Assembly: GCA_011033025.1 (NCBI GenBank)
Contig: WFMF01000539.1
Span: 1-64,000 of the forward strand
From: Beroe forskalii
Lineage: Eukaryota; Ctenophora; Nuda; Beroida; Beroidae
Length of the DNA stretch: 64,000 nt
Direction: 5' to 3'
The notes beneath the pieces were generated by a model. That model did no database searches and was not told where the DNA came from. It saw only the letters and a program-made list of their open reading frames with translations. Made by a program: the position numbers and the translations under genes. Within the stretch, counting starts at the first letter, position 1; every line of letters starts with the position of its first letter. Shown in pieces: positions 45,881-58,600 of the stretch.

Positions 45881-46019
45881 GGTGTCGTTCCGGTTAATTG
45901 TCGAGATTTAAAAACAAATTGGACGAAATTTTGTGACAAATGAGCAACTCGGTAGTAAGCTGTAAGCAATTCCTAATATGCCGTTTAGTCTGAGGCACGC
46001 CTTTCACTTTGGTTAATAA

Positions 46020-46856
46020 GTGCGCCTCAAATTTTGGTTGCAAAGTAGGGTAAGCTGACTGCGCATTTAGACATGCTCAACATAACTTGGTGAATTAGGA
46101 CACTAAGAAAAGCGACAAAACTCGAGTGGTTGATCCTCCAAATAACCCCCTGCTAACAGCTGCTCTCTGCAATCAACTTTTCACGTGGCTCATCCAAGTC
46201 AGTGGGGTTATCCGGCACTCGTGATTTCTTCCACACCTCGAATAAGCAAGGTGTCTGCAGCTTGTTCGTAGAACAACAAACAACCTCACTAGGAACTGGC
46301 TGTGTAGCAATTCCTTTAACACTTTGAAATGCGAGTGTGAAAGAAAATGAGGCGGGCTAGAATGTAAATGTATACATAATATGCGGGACATTTCCTTATG
46401 TTCGAAAAGTCACGCCACAAAATGTTGGTGAATACCTCAAGTCTTGCAAATGTTGCACAATACAACGTGTAGCTCTCGTCTACACTGTCTGTCAGTGCCA
46501 CGGTTTGCACTTTTTCTTAGATAAAGATTAAATCATCAATCTCCATAGCAACGGTCCCTCTCAACCTCACTCTAAACTCTATTCTTTGTAGAGACAAACA
46601 TGATTCGAGTGCGCTTCAAACTAATAACAGATTGAGCGTCTCTTGTGTGCGCGGCTTAAGTTTGCGCGGCGTACAGACATATTAATTAAACAGTAACCAC
46701 TGGTTTATAAATTATACGCCGCGCATACTTAAGCCGCGCACACAAGAGAGCCGCAAACTGCAGTTCGAACGATGATATCATCAATTATTAACAAATTATG
46801 ATTACCTAATTTAAAGATGATTGTATATAACGATAATCACTCGGAAAATCCTTCAG
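46020..46856. other. DNA matching MINPP1 intron 2 of copy 1
   Basis: It aligns with 16764-17619 with substitutions and small indels. The poly-C run of copy 1 is shortened. The splice acceptor before the MINPP1 last exon (ATCCTTCAG) is conserved. Neither the pacifastin-like gene nor MINPP1 exons 1-2 is present to the left. Confidence 0.65.
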
Positions 46857-47995
46857 ATTTTGAGCACGGTCACCATCCTGATAAGGAGCTGGTAGAAGAG
46901 GGATACGCAGAGTTACTGGGCCAAGGTGAGCGGTTTGCGGAAGCCTTCCCCCACCTCTTTGCCTCCTCCTCTTCCTCTTCCTCCTCTTCCTCCCCCTCCT
47001 ACAATATCGAAGTAGGCACCACATCTAAAGGTCGTTGTGCCAGCTCTGCGCTGAGCTTCCTGCACGGTGCGCTGAGCTCCCACTACCACATCCTGAACGA
47101 GAGCCGGGTGTTGGATAAGGAGGACGTAGGGCGGCACTGTGGGGCGCTGTGTGGCGTCTACACGCCCCTCTCCCACCCAGACCCCTCCACCCCCGCCCTC
47201 TCCTTCCACCACGACCAGGACGCCTTACTGCGCTACTACTCCGCCTGCGGGCGCTACAAGGCCAAGGAGCGGGACAAGGCGGAGTGGATGACGGAGTCCC
47301 AGCAGTTCCTGACGGGGAAGGTCATGAAGCAGGTGGTGGTGAAGTTGGGGAGGAGGTTAGGGCTTGATATCTCACCCTACGATGCTGTGACGCTCCATGT
47401 CCTGTGCTCCCTGGAAGTATTACTTCCCAGACTCACCCCACACTCCGACTTCTGTTCCTTGTTCAGGGATGAGGAGATGTTCGTCACAGCGTACTACCAG
47501 GACTTGTTGAGATACGCAGGTAAACTCATGCCGGAAGCAGTGGACGCTAGCTGCATTCTCTGGCAGGACGCGCTACGCTTCCTGAACAAGAGTCAGGGAG
47601 GAGTTAGTCTGAAGTTCGCTCACACTGAAACCATATTCCCGCTGCTGGAGCACGTGGGGTATCTCACTGAGCCTATGAAGGGAAGCAACCTCAGTCTGAC
47701 AGACAGACAGTTCTTCGGAGACCTGACCCCCCTGGCCAGCAACTTCTTCCTGGTTGCCATGCAGTGTCCGGACTCCCAGGAGACTACCATCCAAGCCTTC
47801 CTCAACGAGCGACCTATCGAGCTATCCCGCTGTGGGACCCCCTGCTCTCTCAACAAGCTGCTAGAGGTCTTCCCGCCGTCCGGCTGTGACTTTGTGGCAA
47901 TTTGCCAGGAGACACTCCCTACTAACTATCTGATCGGGGCTGGGCTGGCGGTCATCGTGCTGGGAGAACTGGTCAGACGCCGTGTTATTATTTGA
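46857..47995 (+). CDS. MINPP1: MINPP1-like last exon, copy 2 (no catalytic exon nearby)
   Basis: This copy of the MINPP1 third exon is intact to the stop codon. Outside the Ser run, which is 11 residues shorter, only six residues differ from copy 1 (H/Q near the start, G/R and A/E, two F/Y, I/V), while some 35 differences are silent. That pattern means purifying selection on both sequences. It retains HTE and the C-terminal hydrophobic segment. No signal-peptide exon or RHGTR exon was found between 39.5 and 46.8 kb. The frame is open leftwards to an ATG at 46817 (392 codons), since the intronic stop of copy 1 is absent, but that product would lack the catalytic His and a signal peptide. It may instead be an alternative last exon for exons at 15.3-15.8 kb, or one haplotype of copy 1. 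Confidence 0.85.
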
Positions 47996-49434
47996 CCGTG
48001 TGTCCACAAGATTAATATCTAAAAGTCAATTTGGTTATTCTGGAGCTTTTTGATATATACTGAAATGAAGCTTGGCTATGAGGTCATCCATAAAGGACGT
48101 CCACAAAATTTTGGCCATTTTAGACCCTTCCAATTCCATCCCCCTTGTCCGAAAACATCCGAAATCCACTTTATAACTATAAGCCAATGAACCGTATCAG
48201 TACGTACTTTTTGATCCTGGTGAAAAGTACGTATTATGGATTATGTTGCTAAATTTGGAAAAAGACGGAACATGCGGCCTAAAACAACGTATGGGACAAA
48301 TTCTAGAACTCTGCAGAAGACTTTTAGGGCATGATTCACGTGCAAATGTGTGCTACAATAATGATCGAATCTCCACAAGAAATTATGAATCATACGATTT
48401 TTTGATTAATCATAATATGATTAATCAAAAAATCGTACGGGTATGTACTTTTCAAATGATTTGTACTAGTACGTACTTGAGGCCCGGTATCTTACGTACT
48501 TCTCTGAGAAGATGAGAAGTTCTCATCTTAAGTCTTAGCCCCCCACCTCATTGCGTTTGCAGCAGTCGTCATTTCTTGAAGGCCCCTATTGTGGCTTAAT
48601 TTTAAAAATTAAAAAAGATTAATCATTAAGTTTGGTACGAAATCCATCATTATAAGATCACAATCATGCAGACCAACTTAGTTAAACTAAATTGGAATTG
48701 GATTATTTGTATATTTCGAGTTGATACCTGAAAAGTGGAAATCTTCAGTACATTAATTTTATCAGCACCAAGTTGCAATAGGTATATAAATATTGCATTT
48801 GCAATTTAGCATATTACGTATATCTAACTTTAAGTTTATTTAAGTTTAACCTACGAAAGAGAATATTATTTATGTATTTGATTTATGTTTTTTATTGTAT
48901 TTATATGTCGTCGTTGATTTTCATTTACTTTTATTATAAATGATGGATTTTACCCATCCAGCGCTCAACTCCCCGACCCCCGGAAAAGTGCGTGCGATCG
49001 CATTGTCCGCCTTTCGGGGGTCTGACATTGACAACGATTGCGGAGAGGGTAAAATCCTTCTAAAAGTAAATTTACGACGATTCGATTTAAAAACATATAT
49101 TGTATTCATTGTTTACAAAAATTTTTGTTTATCTTCTAAATTCTACATTATATTTTTCTACATTATATTTTCAAATTTCATTTCAGACTGAAAGAGTCTT
49201 TGTCAGTTTCTATCGTTGCTATTAATAAAAAAAAGCATACCCCTGTTCGCGTTGCCAGGCTCGCTCCCTCCATAGGAAAGCGCTGCTGGCGTACAAACAC
49301 CTATGTTTTCCCGCATACTCATAGGTGTGCGTACGCGCGCAGCGCTTCCCTGGGGGAGCGCAACGCGTACAGAGGTAAACCTTATAATTATTGGACATAA
49401 TTATCGCAAACTTTAGTTTCACGGACCTAACGCT
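47996..49434. other. MINPP1 3' flank, copy 2
   Basis: Matches copy 1 up to about 48730, where copy 2 jumps over the 3.4 kb that in copy 1 holds the CCTTA element and the 47-bp array. It then resumes matching at 22911 of copy 1. It contains a perfect palindrome at 48393-48437. No gene. Confidence 0.6.
48393..48437. repeat. Perfect 45-bp palindrome
   Basis: Two 22-base arms, starting TACGATTTTTTGATTAATCA, surround a single central A. Copy 1 has only a remnant (TTATGATTATTCAAAAAATG near 19185). Confidence 0.9.
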
Positions 49435-52400
49435 GTAAGTGTAACAGCGTTACGTTGCTGTAACAGCGTTACGCTGCTGTAACAGCGTTACGCTGCTGTA
49501 ACAGCGTTACGCTGCTGTAACAGCGTTACGCTGCTGTAACAGCGTTCCGCTGCTGTAACAGCGTTCCGCTGCTGTTTTGTAACAGCGTTACGCTGCTGTA
49601 ACAGCGTTACGCTGCTGTAACAGCGTTACGCTGCTGTAACAGCGTTACGCTGCTGTAACAGCGTTACGCTGCTGTAACAGCGTTACGCTGCTGTAACAGC
49701 GTTACGCTGCTGTAACAGCGTTCGCGTTACGCTGCTGTAACAGCGTAATACGGCTGCTGTAACAGCGTTACGCTGCTGTAACAGCGTTACGCAAGTTACG
49801 CTGCTGTAACAGCGTTACGCTGCTGTAACACCGTTACGCTGCTGTAACAGCGTTACGCTGCTGTAACAGTGTTACGCTGCTGTAACACCGTTACGCTGCT
49901 GTAACAGCGTTACGCTGCTGTAACACCGTTACGCTGCTGTAACACCGTTACGCTGCTGTAACACCGTTACGCTGCTGTAACACCGTTACGCTGCTGTAAC
50001 ACCGTTACGCTGCTGTAACACCGTTACGCTGCTGTAACACCGTTACGCTGCTGTAACACCGTTACGCTGCTGTAACACCGTTACGCTGCTGTAACACCGT
50101 TACGCTGTAACACCGTTACGCTGCTGTAACACCGTTACGCTGCTGTAACACCGTTACGCTGCTGTAACACCGTTACGCTGCTGTAACACCGTTACGCTGC
50201 TGTAACAGCGTTACGCTGCTGTAACACCGTTACGCTGCTGTAACACCGTTACGCTGCTGTAACGCGTTACGCTGCTGTAACACCGTTACGCTGCTGTAAC
50301 ACCGTTACGCTGCTGTAACAGCGTTACGCTGCTGTAACAGCGTTACGCTGCTGTAACAGCGTTACGCTGCTGTAACACCGTTACGCTGCTGTAACAGCGT
50401 TACGCTGCTGTAACACCGTTACGCTGCTGTAACACCGTTACGCTGCTGTAACACCGTTACGCTGCTGTAACATCGTTACGCTGCTGTAACACCGTTACGC
50501 TGCTGTAACACCGTTACGCTGCTGTAACACCGTTACGCTGCTGTAACACCGTTACGCTGCTGTAACACCGTTACGCTGCTGTAACACCGTTACGCTGCTG
50601 TAACATGTTACGCTGCTGTAACACCGTTACGCTGCTGTAACACCGTTACGCTGCTGTAACACCGTTACGCTGCTGTAACACGTTACGCTGCTGTAACACC
50701 GTTACGCTGCTGTAACACCGTTACGCTGCTGTAACACCGTTACGCTGCTGTAACACCGTTACGCTGCTGTAACACCGTTACGCTGCTGTAACACCGTTAC
50801 GCTGCTGTAACACCGTTACGCTGCTTGTAACACCGTTACGCTGCTGTAACACCGTTACGCTGCTGTAACACCGTTACGCTGCTGTAACACCGTTACGCTG
50901 CTGTAACACCGTTACGCTGCTGTAACACCGTTACGCTGCTGTAACAGCGTTACGCTGCTGTAACACCGTTACGCTGCTGTAACAGCGTTACGCTGCTGTA
51001 ACACCGTTACGCTGCTGTAACACCGTTACGCTGCTGTAACACCGTTACGCTGCTGTAACACCGTTACGCTGCTGTAACACCGTTACGCTGCTGTAACACC
51101 GTTACGCTGCTGTAACACCGTTACGCTGCTGTAACACCGTTACGCTGCTGTAACACCGTTACGCTGCTGTAACACCGTTACGCTGCTGTAACACCGTTAC
51201 GCTGCTGTAACACCGTTACGCTGCTGTAACGTTACGCTGCTGTAACGTTACGCTGCTGTAAGCGTTACGCTGCTGACCGCTGCTGTAACAGCGTTACGCT
51301 GCTGTAACAGCGTTACGCTGCTGTAACACCGTTACGCTGCTGTAACAGCGTTACGCTGCTGTAACACCGTTACGCTGCTGTAACAGCGTTACGCTGCTGT
51401 AACACCGTTACGCTGCTGTAACACCGTTACGCTGCTGTAACACCGTTACGCTGCTGTAACACCGTTACGCTGCTGTAACACCGTTACGCTGCTGTAACAC
51501 CGTTACGCTGCTGTAACATCGTTACGCTGCTGTAACACCGTTACGCTGCTGTAACACGTTACGCTGCTGTAACACCGTTACGCTGCTGTAACACCGTTAC
51601 GCTGTAACACCGTTACGCTGCTGTAACACCGTTACGCTGCTGTAACACCGTTACGCTGCTGTAACACCGTTACGCTGCTGTAACACCGTTACGCTGCTGT
51701 AACAGCGTTACGCTGCTGTAACACCGTTACGCTGCTGTAACACCGTTACGCTGCTGTAACAGCGTTACGCTGCTGTAACAGCGTTACGCTGCTGTAACAG
51801 CGTTACGCTGCTGTAACAGCGTTACGCTGCTGTAACAGCGTTACGCTGCTGTAACACCGTTGTACGCTTTGCTGCTGTAACACCGTTACGCTGCTGTAAC
51901 AGCGTTACGCTGCTGTAACACCGTTACGCGCTGCTGTAACACGTTACGCTGCTGTAACAGCGTTACGCTGCTGTAACACCGTTACGCTGCTGTAACACCG
52001 TTACGCTGCTGCGTTACGCTGCTGTAACACCGTTACGCTGCTGTAACACCGTTACGCTGCTGTAACAACGTTACGCTGCTGTAACACCGTTACGCTGCTG
52101 TAACACCGTTACGCTGCTGTAACACCGTTACGCTGCTGTAACAGCGTTACCGTTACGCTGCTGTAACAGCGTTACCGTTACGCTGCTGTAACAGCGTTAC
52201 CGTTACGCTGCTGTAACAGCGTTACCGTTACGCTGCTGTACTGCTGTAACAGCGCGGTTACGCTGCTGTAAAAGCGTTACGCTGCTGTAACACCGTTACG
52301 CTGCTGTGTAACACCGTTACGCTGCTGTAACACCGTTACGCTGCTGTAACACCGTTACGCTGCTGTAACACCGTTACGCTGCTGTAACAGCGTTACGCTG

Positions 52401-54125
52401 CTGTAACACCGTTACGCTGCTGTAACGTTAACACGCTGTGCTGTAACACCGTTACGCTGCTGTAACACCGTTACGCTGCTGTAACACCGTTACGCTGCTG
52501 TAACACCGCTGCTGTAACAGCGTTACGCTGCTGTAACACCGTTACGCTGCTGTAACACCGTTACGCTGCTGTAACACCGTTACGCTGCTGTAACACCGTT
52601 ACGCTGCTGTAACACCGTTACGCTGCTGTAACACCGTTACGCTGTTGTAACACGTTACGCTGCTGTAACACCGTTACGCTGTTGCGTTACGCTGCTGTAA
52701 CACCGTTACGCTGCTGTAACACCGTTACGCCACGCTGCTGTAACACCGTTACGCTGCTGTAACACCGTTACGCTGCTGTAACACCGTTACGCTGCTGTAA
52801 CAGCGTTACGCTGCTGTAACACCGTTACGCTGCTGTAACAGCGTTACGCTGCTGTAACAGCCGTTACGCTGCTGTAACACCGTTACGCTGCTGTAACACC
52901 GTTACGCTGCTGTAACACCGTTACGCTGCTGTAACACCGTTACGCTGCTGTAACACCGTTACGCTGCTGTACCTTAACAGCGTTACGCTGCTGTAACAGC
53001 GTTACGCTGCTGTAACAGCGTTACGCTGCTGTAACAGCGTTACGCTGCTGCTGTTACGCTGCTGTAACAGCGTTACGCTGCTGTAACAGCGTTACGCTGC
53101 TGTAACACCGTTACGCTGCTGTAACAGCGTTACGCTGCTGTAACACCGTTACGCTGCTGTAACACCGTTACGCTGCTGTAACACCGTTACGCTGCTGTAA
53201 CACCGTTACGCTGCTGTAACACCGTTACGCTGCTGTAACACCGTTACGTTGCTGTAACACCGTTACGTTGCTGTAAGACCGTTACGTTGCTGTAAGACCG
53301 TTACGTTGCTGTAAGACCGTTACGTTGCTGTAACACCGTTACGATGCTGTAACACCGTTACGCTGCTGTAACACCGTTACGCTGCTGTAACACCGTTACG
53401 CTGCTGTAACACCGTTACGCTGCTGTAACACCGTTACGCTGCTGTAACACCGTTACGCTGCTGTAACAGCGTTACGCTGCTGTAACTGTTGTAACACGTT
53501 ACGCTGCTGTAACAGCGTTACGCTGCTGTAACCGTTACGCTGCTGTAACACCGTTACGTTACAACACGCTGCTGTAACACCGTTACGCTGCTGTAACAGC
53601 GTTACGCTGCTGTAACACCGTTACGCTGCTGTAACACCGTTACGCTGCTGTAACACGCCGTTACGCTGCTGTAACACCGTTACGCTGCTGTAACACCGTT
53701 ACGCTGCTGTAACACCGTTACGCTGCTGTAACACCGTTACGCTGCTGTAACACCGTTACGCTGCTGTAACAACGTTACGCTGCTGTAACACCGTTACGCT
53801 GCTGTAACACCGTTACGCTGCTGTAACACCGTTACGCTGCTGTAACACCGTTACGCTGCTGTAACACCGTTACGCTGCTGTACGCTGCTGTAACACCGTT
53901 ACGCTGCTGTAACACCGTTACGCTAACAGCGTTACGTAACACCGTTACGCTGCTGTAACACCGTTACGCTGCTGTAACACCGTTACGCTGCTGTAACACC
54001 GTTACGCTGCTGTAACACCGTTACGCTGCTGTAACACCGTTACGCTGCTGTAACACCGTTACGCTGCTGTAACACCGTTACGCTGCTGTAACACCGTTAC
54101 GCTGCTGTAACAAACACCGTTACGC
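49435..54125. repeat. 19-bp satellite, copy 2 array (about 4.7 kb, ~245 units)
   Basis: The same 19-bp repeat as at 23.6-25.7 kb, but here most units are GCTGCTGTAACACCGTTAC, with C replacing G at one position. The original type is common near both edges and in patches. The change breaks one pair in the CAGCGT/ACGCTG hairpin but not the GTAAC/GTTAC one. A few units have GACCG or AACG variants. A tiny remnant of two units reappears at 54384-54427. Confidence 0.95.
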
Positions 54126-55637
54126 AATCCACATTCGGACGTCGTGGTGTTTGCGCTCTTGACAAAAGGGCTACGCACCATTAACACGCCAGCTCTTCAT
54201 TATCTAAATCTCCGTGACGTCCTCATGGCGCGCACTGAGTGCGCCGTCTTTATGTGGAAACACCACGTTAGGGTTGTTGTATTTTGTTAGGCGTTGTTGG
54301 GGTCATTCGCGCGCGCGATACACGGCTCGACATTATTTAATCTGTGAAAAATTTGAAATAATGGGTCTGACGACGTCAGACAAGCTGTAACACCGTTACG
54401 CTGTTGTAACATCGTTACGCTGCTGTTACACTTTCGGTCTGAAACTGATTCATGTTTTCGTTGCGCGCGCGAGCGGGGCCAGGCAACGTCTGGCAATATT
54501 TTCGCGTTGGATAATAAGAGATAATCAAACATAAGCCTAAGCCCGCATAGGTGTGCGTACGCGCGCAGGGATGAGGGGTATGCGTTTTACTTTTCTGCTA
54601 CCGCTAGGGTTTCCTAAGCCTCCATATCCCTATGGGAGCGTAGGAATGTTATTGGATGCATATTCTGTGCAAGAAAAGTTATTTATTTTAGCTATAATTT
54701 AACAAGAAATGACGGTTGAAAAATAATGTCTTTACTCATTCGCTCGAAAATTGTCAATCGTGATGTACAAATGATGAAACCTCTATTAACTATCGAATTC
54801 CTGGTATAACATACAAGAAAGTTGTCTTGTGAGATAAAATTACAATAATTGTTAAAAAGCTGCAGTTGACAACATTTACATAAGAATATCTTAGTTCCTT
54901 TATGTTACAGTATAATGATAAATCCAAGAACAAATGCAAATTTAACATTTTCCTATATCTTTTCACAGAACCTGTTACTGTTAGACGTCAGTGTTAAAAT
55001 AAATATACGGACAATTTTATGGCATTATCATTATTATCACTCATAGCTGGTGCAAGTGTAACAGTACAAAATACAGAGTTATTTTCATGGTATTAATGGT
55101 AGGTCAAATTGTATCTTTCACAGTTGATGGAATTCCTCTTAATCGAAATATCGATGCAAGATCACTTCATTATCTATAGCGTAACATCTTGACACGATGA
55201 GAAAAAGTATTCTACATTACCCAGCAAGACATCTTTCAACATGCAATTGTACATCTTCAAAATACAAATAAACTCCTTTGACTGTCGTCACTTTTTTGAT
55301 AAACAATCGTCTACACCGTTTTGGTATTCATATACAGCGAAGGGTAAATTCTTTACTCATGCATTCTGCTATTGGAGGTTGTTTCTCAGGTGGGTAGATT
55401 CCAATAAGTTACCCACTGTCTCACTTTCATTATACAATGTCTCAAGGACTGACCATGTCTCAAGGACGGATAATATCTCAAGGACTGACCATGTCTCAAG
55501 GACGGATCATGTCTCAAGAACCGATGATAAAGTCTTGTTTTTAAAGAACCACTTTCTGAACTAAATGCACCGCGCATTAGTGATTGTCACCGCACAGATT
55601 ACCACAGATTACAGACTATATACAGACTCAGCAGCCC
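54126..55637. other. Intergenic DNA, copy 2
   Basis: From 54430 it matches 26.17 kb onward of copy 1. It includes the empty site of the 1.14-kb TIR element near 55158-55172 and the shortened 18-bp repeat at 55437-55525. No gene. Confidence 0.6.
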
Positions 55638-58600
55638 TCAGACAGTCAGTCGGCTGGGCAAGTAGCTGGACTTAGTGCCGAGGATGGGCGCCGTGGTGTC
55701 TGGGAAGTGTCCTGACGCAGTCCCCGGGGCTATCTCCCCGTGCTTGTTGATCTTTATGGGGTAGGGGAGCAGGTGGCCCGGGGTGTTCTCTGGCTGCCTG
55801 CCAAGGGAATATGGTGAGGGAAAAGTAAAACAGAAATAAAGTTATTTCCTTGCTGTACGGCATGCTAAGGAATTGTAACTGTGAGGTTCCGTACAGACCA
55901 ATCTATTGTGACGAGCCCACGTGGAAATAGCCACTATAAAGATTCCCTCGATACAACAGAGGATATAAGACGTCCTACTCCCTGATTGACTCACTTGTTT
56001 TCGATGTAAGCCTCCCAGTTCCTGGCAGCTAGTTCCCTGACCCTCTGCACGCATTCCAAAGAGGAGGGGTTATCAAACACAGGCTCGTACTGGCCCAGGT
56101 GCTCACTCCACAGCCCCTTCCTTAGACCCTGCACATGTCCGTCGCTCACTAGGCGGCTGTCTGGTTCCGCCTCCCAACACCCCACAGCTACCTCAGTGTC
56201 TCGTCTGCCGTCCATGCTCCGCTGGTTGATGTTTGCACTGCCAACTATCGCGTAGATGTCATCCGTCACCATAGCCTGCGGTTAGAGGGAATTGGAAATA
56301 TCCGCCATTTCAACTTCAAGTAGACGTTATGCTCTTCAGGTTAGGAACCGACCGGTTAACCGAACCGAAAAACCGGTTTACCGGGGGCTTCAGCCAACTG
56401 AAACCGGATATATTCAGAAATGATAACCAGTCGTTTACTGCTTCGGGTTGTCTACCTAAGATTGGTACTTGTGAATCCAATAAATCCTACCTTGCTGTGC
56501 ACGTAAATCATCCCTCGACCGTGTTTGGACATGTTAGCTGCTGGAGTGTCACTGGTTTGCAGCTTGAGAATGCTCTCTGGGGGCTGCTCACGCTTACCTG
56601 GTGCCAGAATCAGTAGTCAATAACCAACAAAGTGGAATAGTAAGATGAGAATGTCCATGAAGGCTCGGGAAAAGATGAAATGAAGTTGACAGTGCACAAT
56701 GTGGCATCAGTTGATGAGGATTTCACTGATACTTTCAGTCTGCAAGCAGCCTCTTCTCCTACCTAAACAGAAGAAGTTGAGGTAATCACAGGGGTGAGCT
56801 TCCACTTCGTATTTCTTGATAGCTTTAGCCACTTTACGGTACATCATGGACATGGTTTTAGTCTGCCAGAACAGTATTTCCTGGATGTGGGGCGCCGTAG
56901 GGTCGCCTGAAAACATGACGTCATGAAAAACGATGATTGATGACGTCATCATCATATTTTAGATAGGAGACTTGATTACGTCATCATCATAATTTAGAAA
57001 GGAGCTTCATGACGTGATTATCATACTTGATGACACGTAAACAGTAAACAGTGAAAACACCTGAGTAAGAGTGAATTTAAAGGGTAATACCTTCAGGGAA
57101 GAGAGGGATGAGGATTACCTTCAGGGAAGAGAGGGATGAGGATGTAGACTGCAAAGCGTTTTCCCTTCTCTATCTGCTCACAGATCTGCTCTGCAATCTC
57201 CACTGGTACCAAGTGGTTGCAACGAGGTGCTGAAATAGCCAAAACTTTAGTCATGGTCAAAAGAATAACCACCAGCAATAAACTCAGTCAAAATATAACA
57301 CTGGACAACAATTATCTGCATTCAATTGGACAAATACCAAATAGGATAACACAAGAAATAACACTAGAAATAAATATAATGCTGAAGAGTAGCTTACTGT
57401 GGTACCAGCTGAAGGGTTTTAGGAACTTCACGTCCTTCAGGTAGTTCTGCATAACGTCCAGCTGGTGACCTGAAGCAACTTGATAAAACCTTTACTTTCA
57501 TCATTCATGACTGGAGGATTCTTTAGAGCCCTTCCTACTATTATAGAGGGACAGTAAAAACCTATCGTCTAAAATTACCCAATCCAAGGTTTTATGATCA
57601 TGAGTTAGTTGTTTGTCTGTTATACCATGCATATATATATATGTACTTTAGAGGCGTAAGACGAACACGCAGACAATATAGAGCCCTGCGAGGCAGGCTC
57701 TATATATTTAAATGTCGACAGCGTAGCTGGAACATATAAATAATTTGGGGAGTGCGAGGCGAAGCAAGAAGCTGAGCCGAGTGCTCTAAATCATATTCTG
57801 CGGTGAGTCTGAAGGCCTCTACAACTACTAATGATCGAACGATTGTACAAAGACACACCCTGTACACAACAAGCACACATTACCTTATATGGTAATAATA
57901 GAAAATGCTTGTTAACACAAAACAAAAAAGCGCATAACTCAGCCGTTTTTGAGCAATTTTGATCAAACTTTCAGGATATTACGGGCAAGATATGACCAAT
58001 ACATTCCTTGAGTAGCTAACATTTCTGACCCTCAGAAATTGAGATATGACAGATAAACCGGTGTTTTGTTTTAAAGTTACCGCTTAACAACTGGCTTTTC
58101 GGTCATAACTCCGTTTCTGGAGCTCAAAAATGAATCTAAACTTCACTGAGATGTTGCTTTTATGAAGCTCTAAATATCCTGAAAGTTTCATCAAGTTTGC
58201 TCAAAAACCTCGGAGATATGCACATTTTGTAACATAAAAAGCAAAAGGTCGCGTAGATGTGTATTTAAATTGGTGTGTCATAACAAACACATGATATAAA
58301 GCGCGAGTAGAACAAGACTCTACGCATATAGTACTATAGAACTATTAACCGAAGTAGAGGTAAGTAACATGATATATGTTGCGAGCGCCAGCGAGCGACA
58401 TATATATGCATTATTGTACGAGGCGAAGCCGAGTTCAATAATGTGTTTTGTACGAGGCGAAGCCGAGTTCAAAACTAGATGTTACTTATCTACTGAGGTT
58501 AAGGTAAATATATATGAAACCACTCATAAAACATGGTTAAAACATGGAAAATAATGGTCTTTCGATAGGAGCTGCAGACTTCCGGAAGCTTAAAGAGCCA

